DNA of 64,000 nt, taken from assembly GCF_900109095.1 (NCBI RefSeq), contig NZ_FNYZ01000007.1, positions 124,001-188,000 of the forward strand. Direction: 5' to 3'. Shown here piece by piece: positions 18,417 to 28,088 of the stretch; within the stretch, counting starts at the first letter, position 1; each line of letters opens with the position of its first letter. Position numbers and translations under genes: made by a program. The DNA is from Sphingobium sp. AP50. GTDB lineage: Bacteria; Pseudomonadota; Alphaproteobacteria; Sphingomonadales; Sphingomonadaceae. The notes under the pieces were generated by a model that ran no database searches, was not told the DNA's origin, and worked only from the letters and a program-made list of their open reading frames with translations.

Positions 18417-19654
18417 GGCAGGCTTCCTTCTTCCTGTACTGAAAGGATGTCGCCATCTTTCGGCCGTTCGCTAAGTTGGTAGCGCGGCATGAGCACAAAC
18501 AATATGGCCGCGATGCCAAGGAGCCCGGAGGTGACAATAAGCGCGGCAGCATAGCTCCCGGTGCGATCGAACAACAACCCGATCCAAGCGGGGCTGGCAC
18601 CTGCGGCGAGCATGAACCCTGCATATTGCAAGGCATAAGCCCGACCAAACACTGCCGTGCCAAAATATCTTGAGGTAAGAAATCCCACTAGGTCGGCCTC
18701 TGCGCCCATCGCACACCCAAAAGCGGCCGCCGCAACTGGTGCGAGCGGGGCGCCGCCGAACAGCAGCGCTAGGCACCCGCCTGCCGCGAGCAGGCAGACT
18801 GCCCCAGCAACCCACGGCGCATGAACGTGATCGGCGAGCCACCCGATCGCAATTCTGCTTAGGATGACAAAGATCCCGATTAGGGCAGCGAATGCCGCTG
18901 CTTGTGACGAAGACAGTCCTGCATCACGTAGCATTGGTACGAAATGGGGCAGGAAGCCCGCGAAAGCCAAGGCCATCACGACAAAGGCAGCGAGCTGGTG
19001 ACGGAATAGTGGCAAGGACAGAAGCGGTGGACCTTCTGGTCCCGAGGGCACAGGCATGGCGCTCCTGCCACGAAGGCCTATCAGAGCAGGCACGAGTCCC
19101 AGCGCAGCAAACCCTGCCAAGGCATAATAACCCCACCGCCAGCCGGAACCGGCGATGACCGCTGCAATGACCGGCGGCACCAGAGCGGCCGACACACCAA
19201 TACCCATTTGCGTGAGGCCGAGAGCCAGGCCCCTGGCTTGGTCGAAGGTTACGCTCACCGCGCGCATGTAGCTGATTGGGGCAGAGCCGACGGCAAACAG
19301 TCCAAGCGCCGCAGTTAGAACGAAATAGCTAAGGACCGATTGAGTTACACTACCCAGAAATAGGAAGCCGACCACCAGCATTGTCGATCCTATCACTGTC
19401 GGGCGCCGGGCCCCGTGGCGATCAACGATTTTGCCTACAACCGGCAGCGCGACAGCCATTGCGATGGTAGCTGCAAAGAATGCCATTCCGAACTGGCCCC
19501 GCGTGAGCCCAATTTCCTGGGACAAATCGGGGACAAACAATCCAATATTGTAGGTAAACAGACTTGAGATACCAAGTCCCGACCCCAATGCAGCCATCGC
19601 GACGACTGGCCATCCCCGCCGGAACTCTGCTCGGCCGGACCGCTCGCCGCGCAT
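18413..19654 (-). CDS. MFS transporter
   Basis: A 413-aa major-facilitator protein with about 12 hydrophobic segments. GLTRGQFGMAFFAATIAMAVALP (TM2 region, near 47-70), then VDRHGARRPTVIG (the motif-A loop between TM2 and TM3). It resembles the oxalate/formate-antiporter-like and monocarboxylate-type MFS proteins found with aromatic oxygenases. Start codon overlaps the TonB receptor stop (TGATG) and its stop overlaps the Rieske gene start, so inner-membrane import is coupled to outer-membrane uptake and catabolism. Confidence 0.9.
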   Translation of the reverse strand: MRGERSGRAEFRRGWPVVAMAALGSGLGISSLFTYNIGLFVPDLSQEIGLTRGQFGMAFFAATIAMAVALPVVGKIVDRHGARRPTVIGSTMLVVGFLFLGSVTQSVLSYFVLTAALGLFAVGSAPISYMRAVSVTFDQARGLALGLTQMGIGVSAALVPPVIAAVIAGSGWRWGYYALAGFAALGLVPALIGLRGRSAMPVPSGPEGPPLLSLPLFRHQLAAFVVMALAFAGFLPHFVPMLRDAGLSSSQAAAFAALIGIFVILSRIAIGWLADHVHAPWVAGAVCLLAAGGCLALLFGGAPLAPVAAAAFGCAMGAEADLVGFLTSRYFGTAVFGRAYALQYAGFMLAAGASPAWIGLLFDRTGSYAAALIVTSGLLGIAAILFVLMPRYQLSERPKDGDILSVQEEGSLP

Positions 19655-21975
19655 CAGAAACGGATCGCAGTGCGCACGCCGTAACGGCGCGGATCGTTTA
19701 GCGTGCCAAACGGAAAGGCGTTCAAAGCGGTGACTTGGGTAAAGTGTCGATCGTCGAGTATATTATCGCCGAACAGGGTCACGCTCCAGCGGTCGTCCAC
19801 CGGCGCCAGCGTGAGGCGGGCGCCCAATTCGCTCCAACCGCCCGACCGGAAAGCAGCGCTGTCCTGGCTGGTCTCGAGGAAAAACGAATTACTTTGATAG
19901 CGGTAACTGACGCCTGCAGCCAGTTTGAGGTCCGAGCCAATCTCGGTTTCGTAATCCGCTGTAGCAGCAACCTGCCACTCCGGTGCGCGACTGAGCCGGT
20001 TCCCATCGATGCTCACGACTTCGAGTGGGACCGTGGCACCCAAGCGGAAGCGCGCAGCCCGTGGAACCTGCGTTAGCGTGCCTTGGCTGAACTTCGCGTC
20101 CAGATAGGCCGCAGTCAAGCCAAAGCGCAGCCCTCGTGCAGGTGCCAGCGCCGCTTCAAGTTCGATTCCCTTAACCTTGGCCGACGCTGCGTTCTGGATG
20201 TTCACTCCGCCGGTAGGCACTGGCACGCGTACCTGCAGGTTGTCGTAACCATATGTAAAACCATTTAGATTAAGACGCAGGATGCGGTCGATCAATTCAG
20301 CTTTGATGCCTACTTCATAGGCGTCAATCGTCTCCGGCTCAAAAGCTGGACTCAGCCCAAAGGCATTGAAACCGCCTGACTTGAAGCCCTGGCTATAGCT
20401 TCCGTATAACAGGATGTCGGCGCTAATCTTATAGTCAATAACCGCCCGAACCGAGAAGTTGTCAAATTTGACCTTGGCGCGAAAAGTCGGTGGAGCGGCA
20501 ATGACGAAGCCGCTCGGCACGATGCGACCTGCCGCTGGGGAAAAGCCGCCCTGGATGGTTGTGACCTGTTGGGTGACATCAAAACGCTTCTTTTCGTAGC
20601 TGTAACGTGCACCCCCACGAAGGGTAAGCCCTTCTAGAATCTCGACGCTCGCATCGCCAAATGCTGCATAAGAGTCCAGCTTCTGATGGGCACGGAAGAC
20701 AGCGCTTGTACCAAGGCCGAAATAGGCGCTAGCGTTGTAGATCCTGAATGGATCGACGTCGTTGTTTTCATGAATGTAAAATGCGCCCAGCGTCCAGTTG
20801 AACGGAGCGTTGCCGCCCGGTGACCCGATCCGCACTTCTTGAGTGATCTGATTGTTACGCAGGCGCGCAGCATTGAAGGCGCGAAGCGGGCCTCCGGTCT
20901 GATCAGCAGGCGCTGTGTTATCTGCATCTGCCTGTCCATCAACAGCGAACCGACGAAATCCTGTCGCTGAATTCAAAGTAACGGCATCGCCTTCATATTC
21001 AACTAAAAGCGTGGCGGAATCGGTCTTGATTCGGTTGTAGGTCCTTTCATCGAATGCATAGATATTATTTTTCATAACCTGCTTAAGGTCCGGTCGCAGA
21101 ATGAACGGGCTATCGGTCGTGCCGCCAGTGATCTGTGCGAGGCGGATCAAGGCCGGCTGTGAGCGCTGATCGAAATGCTCGACAATTAGGTCTAGGGTAA
21201 GATCTTCGGTAGGAAGATATCGGATAGATCCGCGCAGCGTCACGTCGCGCCCACTTCCTACCTGTCGGCCGGTGACGATGTTTTCACCATAGCCGTCACG
21301 CTTGTTGAAAGCCGCAGCCACCCGTGCAAGCAGCTTTTCATCCACGAGCGGTCCGGAAACTGCCCCTTCAACGCGCCAGTTGCCCAAGCTGTTTGCCATG
21401 GCTTCACTTCGACCGGTCCATTCCTCTGTCGGCCTGGCGGTATTGATCAGCACCGCTCCTGCTGTCGAATTGCGGCCATAAAGAGTGCCTTGCGGCCCGC
21501 GCAGGACCTGGATCGTATCCAAATCGACCACATCGCTTGTTGAGACGCTTAGGCGTCCGACGTAAATGCCATCTACATATGTGGCTACCGGCTCATCAGC
21601 AAAGAAGTTTCCACCGCCGTTCGCGCCGCCGACACCTCGAATACTGAGCGGCGCCCCACCGTAGCCCGCGCTGCTTGTCGCGACGAAGCCGGGTATAGTC
21701 GCACTCAGATCCTGAAGCGAACGGACATTAGCTGTAGCAAGCGTGTCCGCAGTGATCGCCGTTACGGAGATCGGGACATCTTGAAGACGCTCCGCGCGGC
21801 GCTGGGCCGTTACAACGATTTCTCCCAACCCCTCCGGTTGCGGACCGCTCTGTGGCGCGGCTGCTCGATCCTGTGAACCGACAGCAGTCACGGTAGTGGT
21901 GGGCATCAGCTGTGCAACTGCACTCGTACTGGTGAAAAGGGCCGCTACCAGACACAGGCGAGAGGTAACCACCAT
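19654..21975 (-). CDS. TonB-dependent outer-membrane receptor
   Basis: A 773-aa receptor. It has a signal peptide (MVVTSRLCLVAALFTSTSAVAQ), a plug beginning GEIVVTAQRRAERLQDVPISV near 50-70, IRGVGGANGGGNFFADE, the LRGPQGTLYGRNSTAGAVL plug motif, a long beta-barrel, and a C-terminal Phe (AIRF). A longer frame runs to 22023, but ATG 21975 follows CGGAGGAGGATATAAAA, a strong ribosome site, and exposes the signal peptide at the very start. First structural gene of the operon; expected to import a bulky or scarce aromatic compound. A direct repeat in its leader is a candidate operator. Confidence 0.9.
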   Translation of the reverse strand: MVVTSRLCLVAALFTSTSAVAQLMPTTTVTAVGSQDRAAAPQSGPQPEGLGEIVVTAQRRAERLQDVPISVTAITADTLATANVRSLQDLSATIPGFVATSSAGYGGAPLSIRGVGGANGGGNFFADEPVATYVDGIYVGRLSVSTSDVVDLDTIQVLRGPQGTLYGRNSTAGAVLINTARPTEEWTGRSEAMANSLGNWRVEGAVSGPLVDEKLLARVAAAFNKRDGYGENIVTGRQVGSGRDVTLRGSIRYLPTEDLTLDLIVEHFDQRSQPALIRLAQITGGTTDSPFILRPDLKQVMKNNIYAFDERTYNRIKTDSATLLVEYEGDAVTLNSATGFRRFAVDGQADADNTAPADQTGGPLRAFNAARLRNNQITQEVRIGSPGGNAPFNWTLGAFYIHENNDVDPFRIYNASAYFGLGTSAVFRAHQKLDSYAAFGDASVEILEGLTLRGGARYSYEKKRFDVTQQVTTIQGGFSPAAGRIVPSGFVIAAPPTFRAKVKFDNFSVRAVIDYKISADILLYGSYSQGFKSGGFNAFGLSPAFEPETIDAYEVGIKAELIDRILRLNLNGFTYGYDNLQVRVPVPTGGVNIQNAASAKVKGIELEAALAPARGLRFGLTAAYLDAKFSQGTLTQVPRAARFRLGATVPLEVVSIDGNRLSRAPEWQVAATADYETEIGSDLKLAAGVSYRYQSNSFFLETSQDSAAFRSGGWSELGARLTLAPVDDRWSVTLFGDNILDDRHFTQVTALNAFPFGTLNDPRRYGVRTAIRF

Positions 21976-22054
21976 TTTTATATCCTCCTCCGATCGCACC
22001 TCTGCGGGTACTAAGGAGGACAATCAGACCAAACGGATGAAAGATCAATAGTTT

Positions 22055-22083
22055 TATCGACAAAATCACATTCTATCGACAAA
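22055..22083. promoter_or_regulatory. direct repeat TATCGACAAA in front of the TonB receptor gene
   Basis: The 10-base sequence TATCGACAAA occurs at 22055-22064 and again at 22074-22083, 19 bases apart start to start, in the short gap between the GntR gene and the receptor gene, 80-110 bases before the receptor ATG. It is a candidate binding site for the adjacent GntR regulator; the spacing near two helical turns supports cooperative binding. No experimental data. Confidence 0.5.
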
Positions 22084-22824
22084 TTATATTTCTGTTCCCG
22101 TTAAGTCTTTGAAATTGTTAGCCTGCACATAATTTGCAGTCAGCATCACATGTTCCGCGACGGCTGCCCCCGCAGCTGGTGCATTGCGTGCAAGTGCCAG
22201 ATCGAACAGTCTACGATGCTCCAGCAATCGGGCGGGACCAGTGACAATGCCGAACGGCAATCGACGATAGTACCGGCTGTGCTGAAGCTCGAGCCGCGCC
22301 TGCAGCGCCATCAGGCGAGGGACGCGGCAGCCCGAGAGCAGCGCGGCGTGGAACGCGTGATGAGCGTCATGATATGCGAGACGCTCGGTGTCGCCCGAAA
22401 ATGTCTGCTGCGCTCGGCGTTCAAGAATCGAAAAGGCAGAATGCATAGCATCTTCCCAACGCCCGTCACCGAATTCCACCGCATGCTGTACGGCGGCCAT
22501 TTCGATCGCCGCGCGGGTTCGGGAGATGTCCAGCAAGTCCTCTAGGCTCATCAAAGGCACGCGAAATCCGCGATTATGCACCATCGCGACAAGACCTTCG
22601 GCGTAAAGGCGCGACAAAGCTTCCCGAATAGGCGTCGCTCCGGTTGCATAGCGCTGCCTGAGATCCTCCACAGCAAGCCGCGCGCCGGGTTCCCAAACCC
22701 CATTGATGACATCCTCGCGCAATCGCCCTTCGACAACATCAACGAGGGTTTCAGACGAGACGGGCTGATGCACGATCGAATCCATATTGCCGCATCTATC
22801 ATCGCCGACCCTGCTAGCCAACAT
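22084..22824 (-). CDS. GntR-family (FCD-type) transcriptional regulator
   Basis: A 246-aa regulator. The N-terminal winged helix (LREDVINGVWEPGARLAVEDLRQRYATGATPIREALSRL, about 35-75) matches GntR, followed by an FCD domain of six helices with His/Asp metal-ligand candidates (AYHDAHHAFHAALL near 150). Internal ATG 22785 gives MDSIVHQPVSS, a 233-aa protein, and is an equally possible start. It lies directly upstream of, and on the same strand as, the TonB receptor/MFS/Rieske operon and is its probable repressor, with a small aromatic acid or its product as the effector. Confidence 0.85.
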   Translation of the reverse strand: MLASRVGDDRCGNMDSIVHQPVSSETLVDVVEGRLREDVINGVWEPGARLAVEDLRQRYATGATPIREALSRLYAEGLVAMVHNRGFRVPLMSLEDLLDISRTRAAIEMAAVQHAVEFGDGRWEDAMHSAFSILERRAQQTFSGDTERLAYHDAHHAFHAALLSGCRVPRLMALQARLELQHSRYYRRLPFGIVTGPARLLEHRRLFDLALARNAPAAGAAVAEHVMLTANYVQANNFKDLTGTEI

Positions 22825-23140
22825 CGACTACAAGCAGGTTGGATTTCAAAAAGAGCAATGAAAGCGGCTTGGTCGCTGGCGTTTTTTTCGAAGCTTCTGT
22901 CACGCCTATAAAAATGGAAGCATCGACAGTCTTTTATCGTTGCCATTAGACCGGTTCGACCAGCAGCGCCGGGACTTGGCTCATACCGAGGCGAATGAAA
23001 GTCAGCGCTTGGCTCCCGCCTCGTCGTGATAGCGTGAACCCGTGCACTGACGCCTTGATTCCAACCGGGCGCTCGTTCCGTTTTTTCGCCCGGGCCTCCA
23101 CATAGTCAGACCGTGATATTACTCATTCATCTGATCGACG
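22825..23140. other. spacer between blocks B and C
   Basis: 316 bases; no gene, repeat or clear promoter motif recognised. It separates the GntR operon from the end of the benzoate operon; the GntR promoter must lie in its left part. Confidence 0.4.
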
Positions 23141-24403
23141 TTACGCTTCGACGAGTTCTTTGAGCGCAGTGCCTAAATCGGCCAGCTTTGCAACGTCAGG
23201 TCTGACGCCCTGCTCAACCAGTTTGCGACCTTGGACATAGTCTTTCACGCTGTTGACGCAATCAATCGCGACGATCTTGCCATCCTTGAGATAAATGACC
23301 GAGAATGCCCTGTTGGCGGGCGTTCCGCGCACTACAGTCTCGTCGAAGCCGACGTTGATGCCGGCAGTCTGAAGCTTGAGATCATATTGGTTAGACCAGA
23401 ACCATGGGAAGGCCTTGTAGGGTCGGGCATCCCCGCAAATCGCCTTGGCCACGCAGCTTGCCATATCAATGGCGTTCTGCACTGACTCCACGCGCATCAC
23501 CTGACCACCGGCAAAGTCGCAGGCAAAGGCAGCGCAATCCCCGATTGCATATATGTCGGGCAGCGATGTGCGGCAGAAGGCATCGACGTCCACGCCGTTG
23601 CTCCCTGTCGCGCCCGCCAGGATCAATGGTTCGACCGCAGGAATGATGCCGATGCCAACAAGGACCGCCTCTGCGGGAATGCGTTCGCCACCCTCCAGTC
23701 GCACCGCCGTTACCTGACCCTTCTCGCCCTCCAGGCATTCGACGCGGGCGTTCAATCGAAGGTCAACGCCATGATCGCTATGCACCTGCTGATAGAAGCC
23801 AGACAGTTCTTCCCCCGCGACGCGCGCCAGAACCCTGGGCAGCGCTTCCAGCAACGTCACGTTGAGGCCTAATTTGCCAAGGACAGCTGCGGCTTCAAGC
23901 CCGATATAGCCGCCACCAATGACAACGATATCGTGCTTGCCCGCATCGATCTCTGCCATCAGGGCATCACAATCGGCGCGCGTGCGCACCGCATGCACTC
24001 CCGCCAGGTCGGCACCCGCGCAGGTGAGCCTGCGCGGGTCACCTCCCGTTGCCCAGACCAAATTGCCATAGCCAAGGCTGCGTCCGTCGGAGAGCGCCAA
24101 CTGCTTCGTTGCGGGATCGACCGCATCGACTTGGGTGCCAAGCAGAAAGTCGATATCTTTCTCGGCCCAGAAAGCGGGCGGACGGATATGAAGCCGCTCG
24201 AATGCTTTCTCGCGCGCAAAATAATCCTTGGACAGCGGCGGTCGCTCATAGGGAAATTCAGGTTCGCGACCAACGACCGTGACGGTGCCGGCAAAGCCAT
24301 TCTGGCGCAGGGCTATGGCGCATTGTGCGCCGCCATGGCCTGCGCCTACGATGACTACATCGGCCCTGCTTGAAACGCTGCTGTCCATATTTGCCTTGGC
24401 CAT
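23141..24403 (-). CDS. FAD/NAD-dependent ferredoxin reductase of the ring-hydroxylating dioxygenase
   Basis: A 420-aa glutathione-reductase-type flavoprotein. The FAD motif [17 protein letters not shown] is near residues 16-32, the NAD motif [20 protein letters not shown] near 155-175, and YAIGDCAAF near 280. This is the class of putidaredoxin reductase, BphA4 and NahAa-independent reductases. ATG 24403 is 5 bases after the thiolase stop; the frame reaches 24457, inside the thiolase gene. With the ferredoxin at 26390 it should carry NADH electrons to BenAB, replacing the fused BenC reductase. It is the last gene of the 12-gene benzoate operon. Confidence 0.9.
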   Translation of the reverse strand: MAKANMDSSVSSRADVVIVGAGHGGAQCAIALRQNGFAGTVTVVGREPEFPYERPPLSKDYFAREKAFERLHIRPPAFWAEKDIDFLLGTQVDAVDPATKQLALSDGRSLGYGNLVWATGGDPRRLTCAGADLAGVHAVRTRADCDALMAEIDAGKHDIVVIGGGYIGLEAAAVLGKLGLNVTLLEALPRVLARVAGEELSGFYQQVHSDHGVDLRLNARVECLEGEKGQVTAVRLEGGERIPAEAVLVGIGIIPAVEPLILAGATGSNGVDVDAFCRTSLPDIYAIGDCAAFACDFAGGQVMRVESVQNAIDMASCVAKAICGDARPYKAFPWFWSNQYDLKLQTAGINVGFDETVVRGTPANRAFSVIYLKDGKIVAIDCVNSVKDYVQGRKLVEQGVRPDVAKLADLGTALKELVEA

Positions 24404-24408
24404 GACCG

Positions 24409-25611
24409 TCACACCCGTTCCAGTAGCAAGGCAAGGCCCTGTCCAACGCCTATGCACATGAAGGCCAGACCATAACGGCCACTCGTTCGGTGCAGTTCCT
24501 CAACCGCCGAAAGCGCGATCCGCGCACCCGACATGCCAAGCGGATGGCCGAGCGCGATCGCCCCGCCATTGGGATTGACGCGGGGATCGAACGGATCGAC
24601 GCCCAGATCCCGCAGCGTGGCTATTGCCTGGCTGGCAAAGGCCTCGTTGAGTTCGATCACGTCGAGTTGATCGACGGTCATGCTGTTGCGGGCCAGCAGC
24701 TTGCGCGCCGCCTCGATTGGCCCTGCCCCCATGATCCGGGGCGCGATGCCCGCTGCCGCCATGCCGATAACACGCGCCCGGGCCGTCAGCCCCTGTGCCG
24801 CAGCAGCAGCCTCGGACGCAACCAGCATCGCCGCCGCGCCGTCGTTAAGCCCTGATGCATTGCCCGCCGTCACGGTGCCTTCTGCCTTCACCACGGGCTT
24901 GAGCTTCGCCAGTGCCTCCAGGCTGGTGGCGCGCAGATGCTCGTCGGCCTCAAACAGGACGGGATCGCCCTTGCGCTGCGGTATGGACACCGGTACGATC
25001 TCGGCAGCAAAACGACCGCTCGCCTGCGCTCGCGCCGCCTTTTCCTGACTAGCCAGCGCAAAGCGATCCTGCTCCTCGCGGCTGACGCCCCATAGTTCGG
25101 CGACATTTTCACCGGTCTGGGGCATGGTATCGACACCATAGGCGGCCTTCATCGCCGGGTTGATGAAACGCCAGCCCAGCGTCGTATCCTCTATTCTTTG
25201 GTCGCGACCGAAGGCGCTGCCGGCCTTGCCCATCACATAGGGCGCGCGGGTCATGCACTCGACGCCGCCTGCGATCAGGAAATCGCTATCGCCACTGCGG
25301 ATCGCCTGCGCCGCGATACCCAGCGCATTAAGGCCCGAACTGCAAAGGCGATTGACGGTGACGCCCGGCACGCCGTCCGGCATCCCGGCGAGCAACACCG
25401 CCATGCGCGCGACGTTGCGATTATCTTCGCCTGCCTGGTTGGCGCAGCCCAGGATCACATCGTCGAGCGCCGACCAATCGGCCTTCGCATTGCGCGCCAT
25501 CAGCGCCGTGAGCGGCAGCGCGGCAAGATCGTCGGCACGGATGCTCGCCAGTGATCCATTGAGCTTGCCGATTGGGGTGCGGACGGCGTCGCAGATAAAG
25601 GCTTGCGCCAT
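24409..25611 (-). CDS. pcaF: 3-oxoadipyl-CoA thiolase
   Basis: A 400-aa thiolase II protein. The acylated nucleophile Cys90 lies in NRLCSSG, with His356 (GHPLG) and Cys386 (MCIGVGQG) forming the rest of the active site. With neighbours pcaI/pcaJ and pcaD it cleaves 3-oxoadipyl-CoA into succinyl-CoA and acetyl-CoA, the last step of the beta-ketoadipate pathway. The length equals that of PcaF/PaaJ proteins (about 400 aa). It begins 5 bases after the pcaD stop. An acetyl-CoA acetyltransferase would look similar; context decides for PcaF. Confidence 0.92.
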   Translation of the reverse strand: MAQAFICDAVRTPIGKLNGSLASIRADDLAALPLTALMARNAKADWSALDDVILGCANQAGEDNRNVARMAVLLAGMPDGVPGVTVNRLCSSGLNALGIAAQAIRSGDSDFLIAGGVECMTRAPYVMGKAGSAFGRDQRIEDTTLGWRFINPAMKAAYGVDTMPQTGENVAELWGVSREEQDRFALASQEKAARAQASGRFAAEIVPVSIPQRKGDPVLFEADEHLRATSLEALAKLKPVVKAEGTVTAGNASGLNDGAAAMLVASEAAAAAQGLTARARVIGMAAAGIAPRIMGAGPIEAARKLLARNSMTVDQLDVIELNEAFASQAIATLRDLGVDPFDPRVNPNGGAIALGHPLGMSGARIALSAVEELHRTSGRYGLAFMCIGVGQGLALLLERV

Positions 25612-25616
25612 AAGTC

Positions 25617-26393
25617 TCAGCTTTCCAGAAAAGAGGTGATGGCGCCCGCTAGCGCCTCGGGCGCTTCGAGCGGCGCGAGATGCGCTGCATGGAGCGCCAC
25701 ATGCATCGCACCGGGAATGCGCGCGAGCAGATGCTCGCCATGCCCCTCAAGCGGCGTTGATGTGTCGCGGGTGCCTGTGACGACCAGCGTCGGGCAGGCG
25801 AGCCCCGCGATCCGATCGGCAAGGTTCATATCGCGGATTGCCGCCCCGCAACCGGCATAGCCTTCGGCATCCATCGTCAGCAGTTGGCGGCGCACCGCCT
25901 CATAAATGGCCGGTGCGGCAGCATCGGAGAGGAAACGTCCCATGGCGAGATCGGCAATGGCAGCCATTCCCTCCCCCCGGACCTTGGTGATGCGATCATT
26001 CCACGACGCGCTGTCCATCGTAGCCGATGTGCAGATGGGCAGGAGCTTCTCGATCCGGCCGGGCGCACGCAGCGCCAGTTCCATGCCGATCATGCCACCC
26101 AGCGAAACGCCGGCAATCGAAAAGCTGTCGAACCCGGCTGCATTGGCCACCGCCAGCACATCGTCCGCCAGCATGGCAAGCGCGAAGTCCCCCGGTTCTG
26201 CGACCGAGGCACCATGGCCGCGCGCGTCGATCCGCAGCAGGGCGAAGCGATCACGCAGATGCGGTAGCAGGCCATCCCAAAGGTCCATGTCGGTACCGAT
26301 GCTGTTGAGCAGCACCAGCGCCTGTGCCTCATCGCGGCCGTCCCGCTTCCAGTAGATATTGGCACCGGGGCGCTGGTAAAAAGCCACGCTCAA
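25617..26393 (-). CDS. pcaD: 3-oxoadipate enol-lactonase
   Basis: Alpha/beta hydrolase of 258 aa. The nucleophile Ser97 lies in AGVSLGG, the oxyanion strand begins LLNSIGTDMDLWD (30-40), with Asp near 213 (GTRDTSTP) and His near 238 (AAHLAPLE). It is the typical size and sequence of PcaD, which hydrolyses 3-oxoadipate enol-lactone made by CatC. The start overlaps the ferredoxin stop (ATGA). Confidence 0.92.
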   Translation of the reverse strand: MSVAFYQRPGANIYWKRDGRDEAQALVLLNSIGTDMDLWDGLLPHLRDRFALLRIDARGHGASVAEPGDFALAMLADDVLAVANAAGFDSFSIAGVSLGGMIGMELALRAPGRIEKLLPICTSATMDSASWNDRITKVRGEGMAAIADLAMGRFLSDAAAPAIYEAVRRQLLTMDAEGYAGCGAAIRDMNLADRIAGLACPTLVVTGTRDTSTPLEGHGEHLLARIPGAMHVALHAAHLAPLEAPEALAGAITSFLES

Positions 26394-26707
26394 TCCTGCG
26401 GCGCGATAGCGACACGCAGCCCGTCAAGGTCGGCCGTCATCATGATCTGGCAGGACAGGCGCGAACGCTCGCCCCGATGGTCCGAGGAATCGAGCAGATC
26501 ATTCTCGTCTTCACCGGCAGCGCCAACGACACCGGTCCACTCTTCGTCCACATACACATGACAGGTGGCGCAGGAACAGCAGCCGCCGCACAGGGCGAGC
26601 AACTCGTCAAAGCCATTGTCGCGAATGACTTCCATCACAGAGACACCCGCACGGGCATCAACGCTCTTTTCGTCACCTGCACGGTTGACGATGGTCAGCT
26701 TGGGCAC
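26390..26707 (-). CDS. adrenodoxin/putidaredoxin-type [2Fe-2S] ferredoxin
   Basis: A 105-aa ferredoxin. The cluster ligands are Cys40, Cys46 and Cys49 (C-x5-C-x2-C, LCGGCCSCATCHVYV) and Cys86 (RLSCQ), and the acidic helix GEDENDLLD is the usual partner-docking surface. This vertebrate-type ferredoxin works with glutathione-reductase-type flavoproteins such as the one at 23141. Canonical benzoate dioxygenase uses a BenC chain with fused plant-type ferredoxin; here the ferredoxin is separate. An extra Cys pair (C43, C44) lies inside the cluster loop. It sits between pcaJ and pcaD; its position so far from benAB suggests it was recruited. Confidence 0.92.
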   Translation of the reverse strand: MPKLTIVNRAGDEKSVDARAGVSVMEVIRDNGFDELLALCGGCCSCATCHVYVDEEWTGVVGAAGEDENDLLDSSDHRGERSRLSCQIMMTADLDGLRVAIAPQD

Positions 26708-26721
26708 AGTAAATTCCAGTC

Positions 26722-27369
26722 TTATGCAGCTTCGAGAATGGCCAACGGCGCGCCGGTCTTTTCGATGACTTCTGCTTCGCTCACGCCCGGCGCCAGTTCC
26801 ACGAGGGTCAGGCCACCCCGGACACGATCGACAGCAATCACGGCAAGATCGGTGATAATGAGATCGACAACCGCCTTGCCGGTGAGCGGCAGGGTGCAGG
26901 CATCGAGTATCTTGGGGCTGCCATTTTTCGCCACATGATCCATCACTACGACCACGCGTTTGACCCCCGCAACCAGATCCATGGCGCCGCCCATGCCTTT
27001 GACCATCTTTCCAGGGATGGTCCAGTTGGCGAGGTCGCCATTGGCGGCCACCTCCATCGCGCCCAGCACCGCCATGTCGATATGGCCGCCCCGGATCATC
27101 GCAAAGCTGTCGGCCGAGGAGAAGAAGCTGCTGGTCGGCAGCGCGGTGATCGTCTGCTTTCCTGCATTGATAAGGTCAGGATCGGCCTCCCCCTCGAATG
27201 GAAAAGGACCGATGCCCAGCATCCCATTCTCGCTCTGGAGCGTCACATTGACGCCATTGGGCACATGGTTTGCCACCAGCGTCGGTATACCAATGCCAAG
27301 GTTCACATAATAGCCGTCACGCAATTCCTTTCCGGCGCGCGCCGCCATCTCGTCGCGGGTCCAGCTCAT
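26722..27369 (-). CDS. pcaJ: 3-oxoadipate CoA-transferase subunit B
   Basis: Family I CoA-transferase beta chain (215 aa). The catalytic Glu lies in [13 protein letters not shown] (near residue 48), and [28 protein letters not shown] and [11 protein letters not shown] are conserved. It begins on the last base of the pcaI stop (TAATG), so subunits are made in equal amounts. With PcaI it transfers CoA from succinyl-CoA to 3-oxoadipate. Succinyl-CoA:acetoacetate transferase is homologous; the pca neighbours decide. Confidence 0.92.
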   Translation of the reverse strand: MSWTRDEMAARAGKELRDGYYVNLGIGIPTLVANHVPNGVNVTLQSENGMLGIGPFPFEGEADPDLINAGKQTITALPTSSFFSSADSFAMIRGGHIDMAVLGAMEVAANGDLANWTIPGKMVKGMGGAMDLVAGVKRVVVVMDHVAKNGSPKILDACTLPLTGKAVVDLIITDLAVIAVDRVRGGLTLVELAPGVSEAEVIEKTGAPLAILEAA

Positions 27370-28076
27370 TATGCGATCTCCCTTTCCCGAACTGTCAGCT
27401 TCTCGATCCGCTTCTCGTTAATTGTCGAAAGAACGATGCGGTCGACATAGATGCCCGGCGTATGGATGTTGTCGGGATCGAAGCTGCCTTCGGGCACGAT
27501 TTCCTCAACCTCGACCACCGTCACCTTGCCAGCCGTCGCCATGTTCGGGTTGAAGTTGCGCGCGGTCTTGCGGAACATGAGATTGCCCGCCGGATCAGCG
27601 CGCCAGGCCTTGATGATCGAGACGTCGGCGCGCAGCCAGGTTTCCCGGACATAGTCCTCGCCCTCGAACGTCTCGACCGGCTTGCCATCGGCCACTACGG
27701 TGCCGACGCCGGTTTTGGTGTAGAAGGCTGGAATACCCGCGCCGCCGGCACGGATACGCTCTGCAAGTGTGCCCTGCGGATTGAGTTCCAGTTCCAGTTC
27801 GCCGGAGAGATACTGGCTCTCGAACAGCTTGTTCTCACCCACATAGGAGGAGATCATCTTCTTGATCTGCCGGCTTTCCAGCAACATCCACAGGCCAAAA
27901 CCGTCGGCGCCGGCATTGTTGGAGACGACGGTCAGATCCTTGACCCCGCTCGCACGGATCTGCAGGATCAGGCTTTCTGGGTTGCCTGACAGGCCAAAAC
28001 CGCCCGACATGATCGTCATCCCATGGAACAACAGGCCTTCCAGTGCCTTTGCCGGGCTGTCGTAGATTTTCTGCAT
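27369..28076 (-). CDS. pcaI: 3-oxoadipate CoA-transferase subunit A
   Basis: Alpha chain of 235 aa. The segment [19 protein letters not shown] (about 20-38) is the oxyanion-hole/CoA-binding GGFG motif of family I CoA-transferases, with [11 protein letters not shown] following near 54. It starts 12 bases after the benD stop and is directly followed by pcaJ. Confidence 0.92.
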   Translation of the reverse strand: MQKIYDSPAKALEGLLFHGMTIMSGGFGLSGNPESLILQIRASGVKDLTVVSNNAGADGFGLWMLLESRQIKKMISSYVGENKLFESQYLSGELELELNPQGTLAERIRAGGAGIPAFYTKTGVGTVVADGKPVETFEGEDYVRETWLRADVSIIKAWRADPAGNLMFRKTARNFNPNMATAGKVTVVEVEEIVPEGSFDPDNIHTPGIYVDRIVLSTINEKRIEKLTVREREIA

Positions 28077-28088
28077 ATCTTCGTTCCT

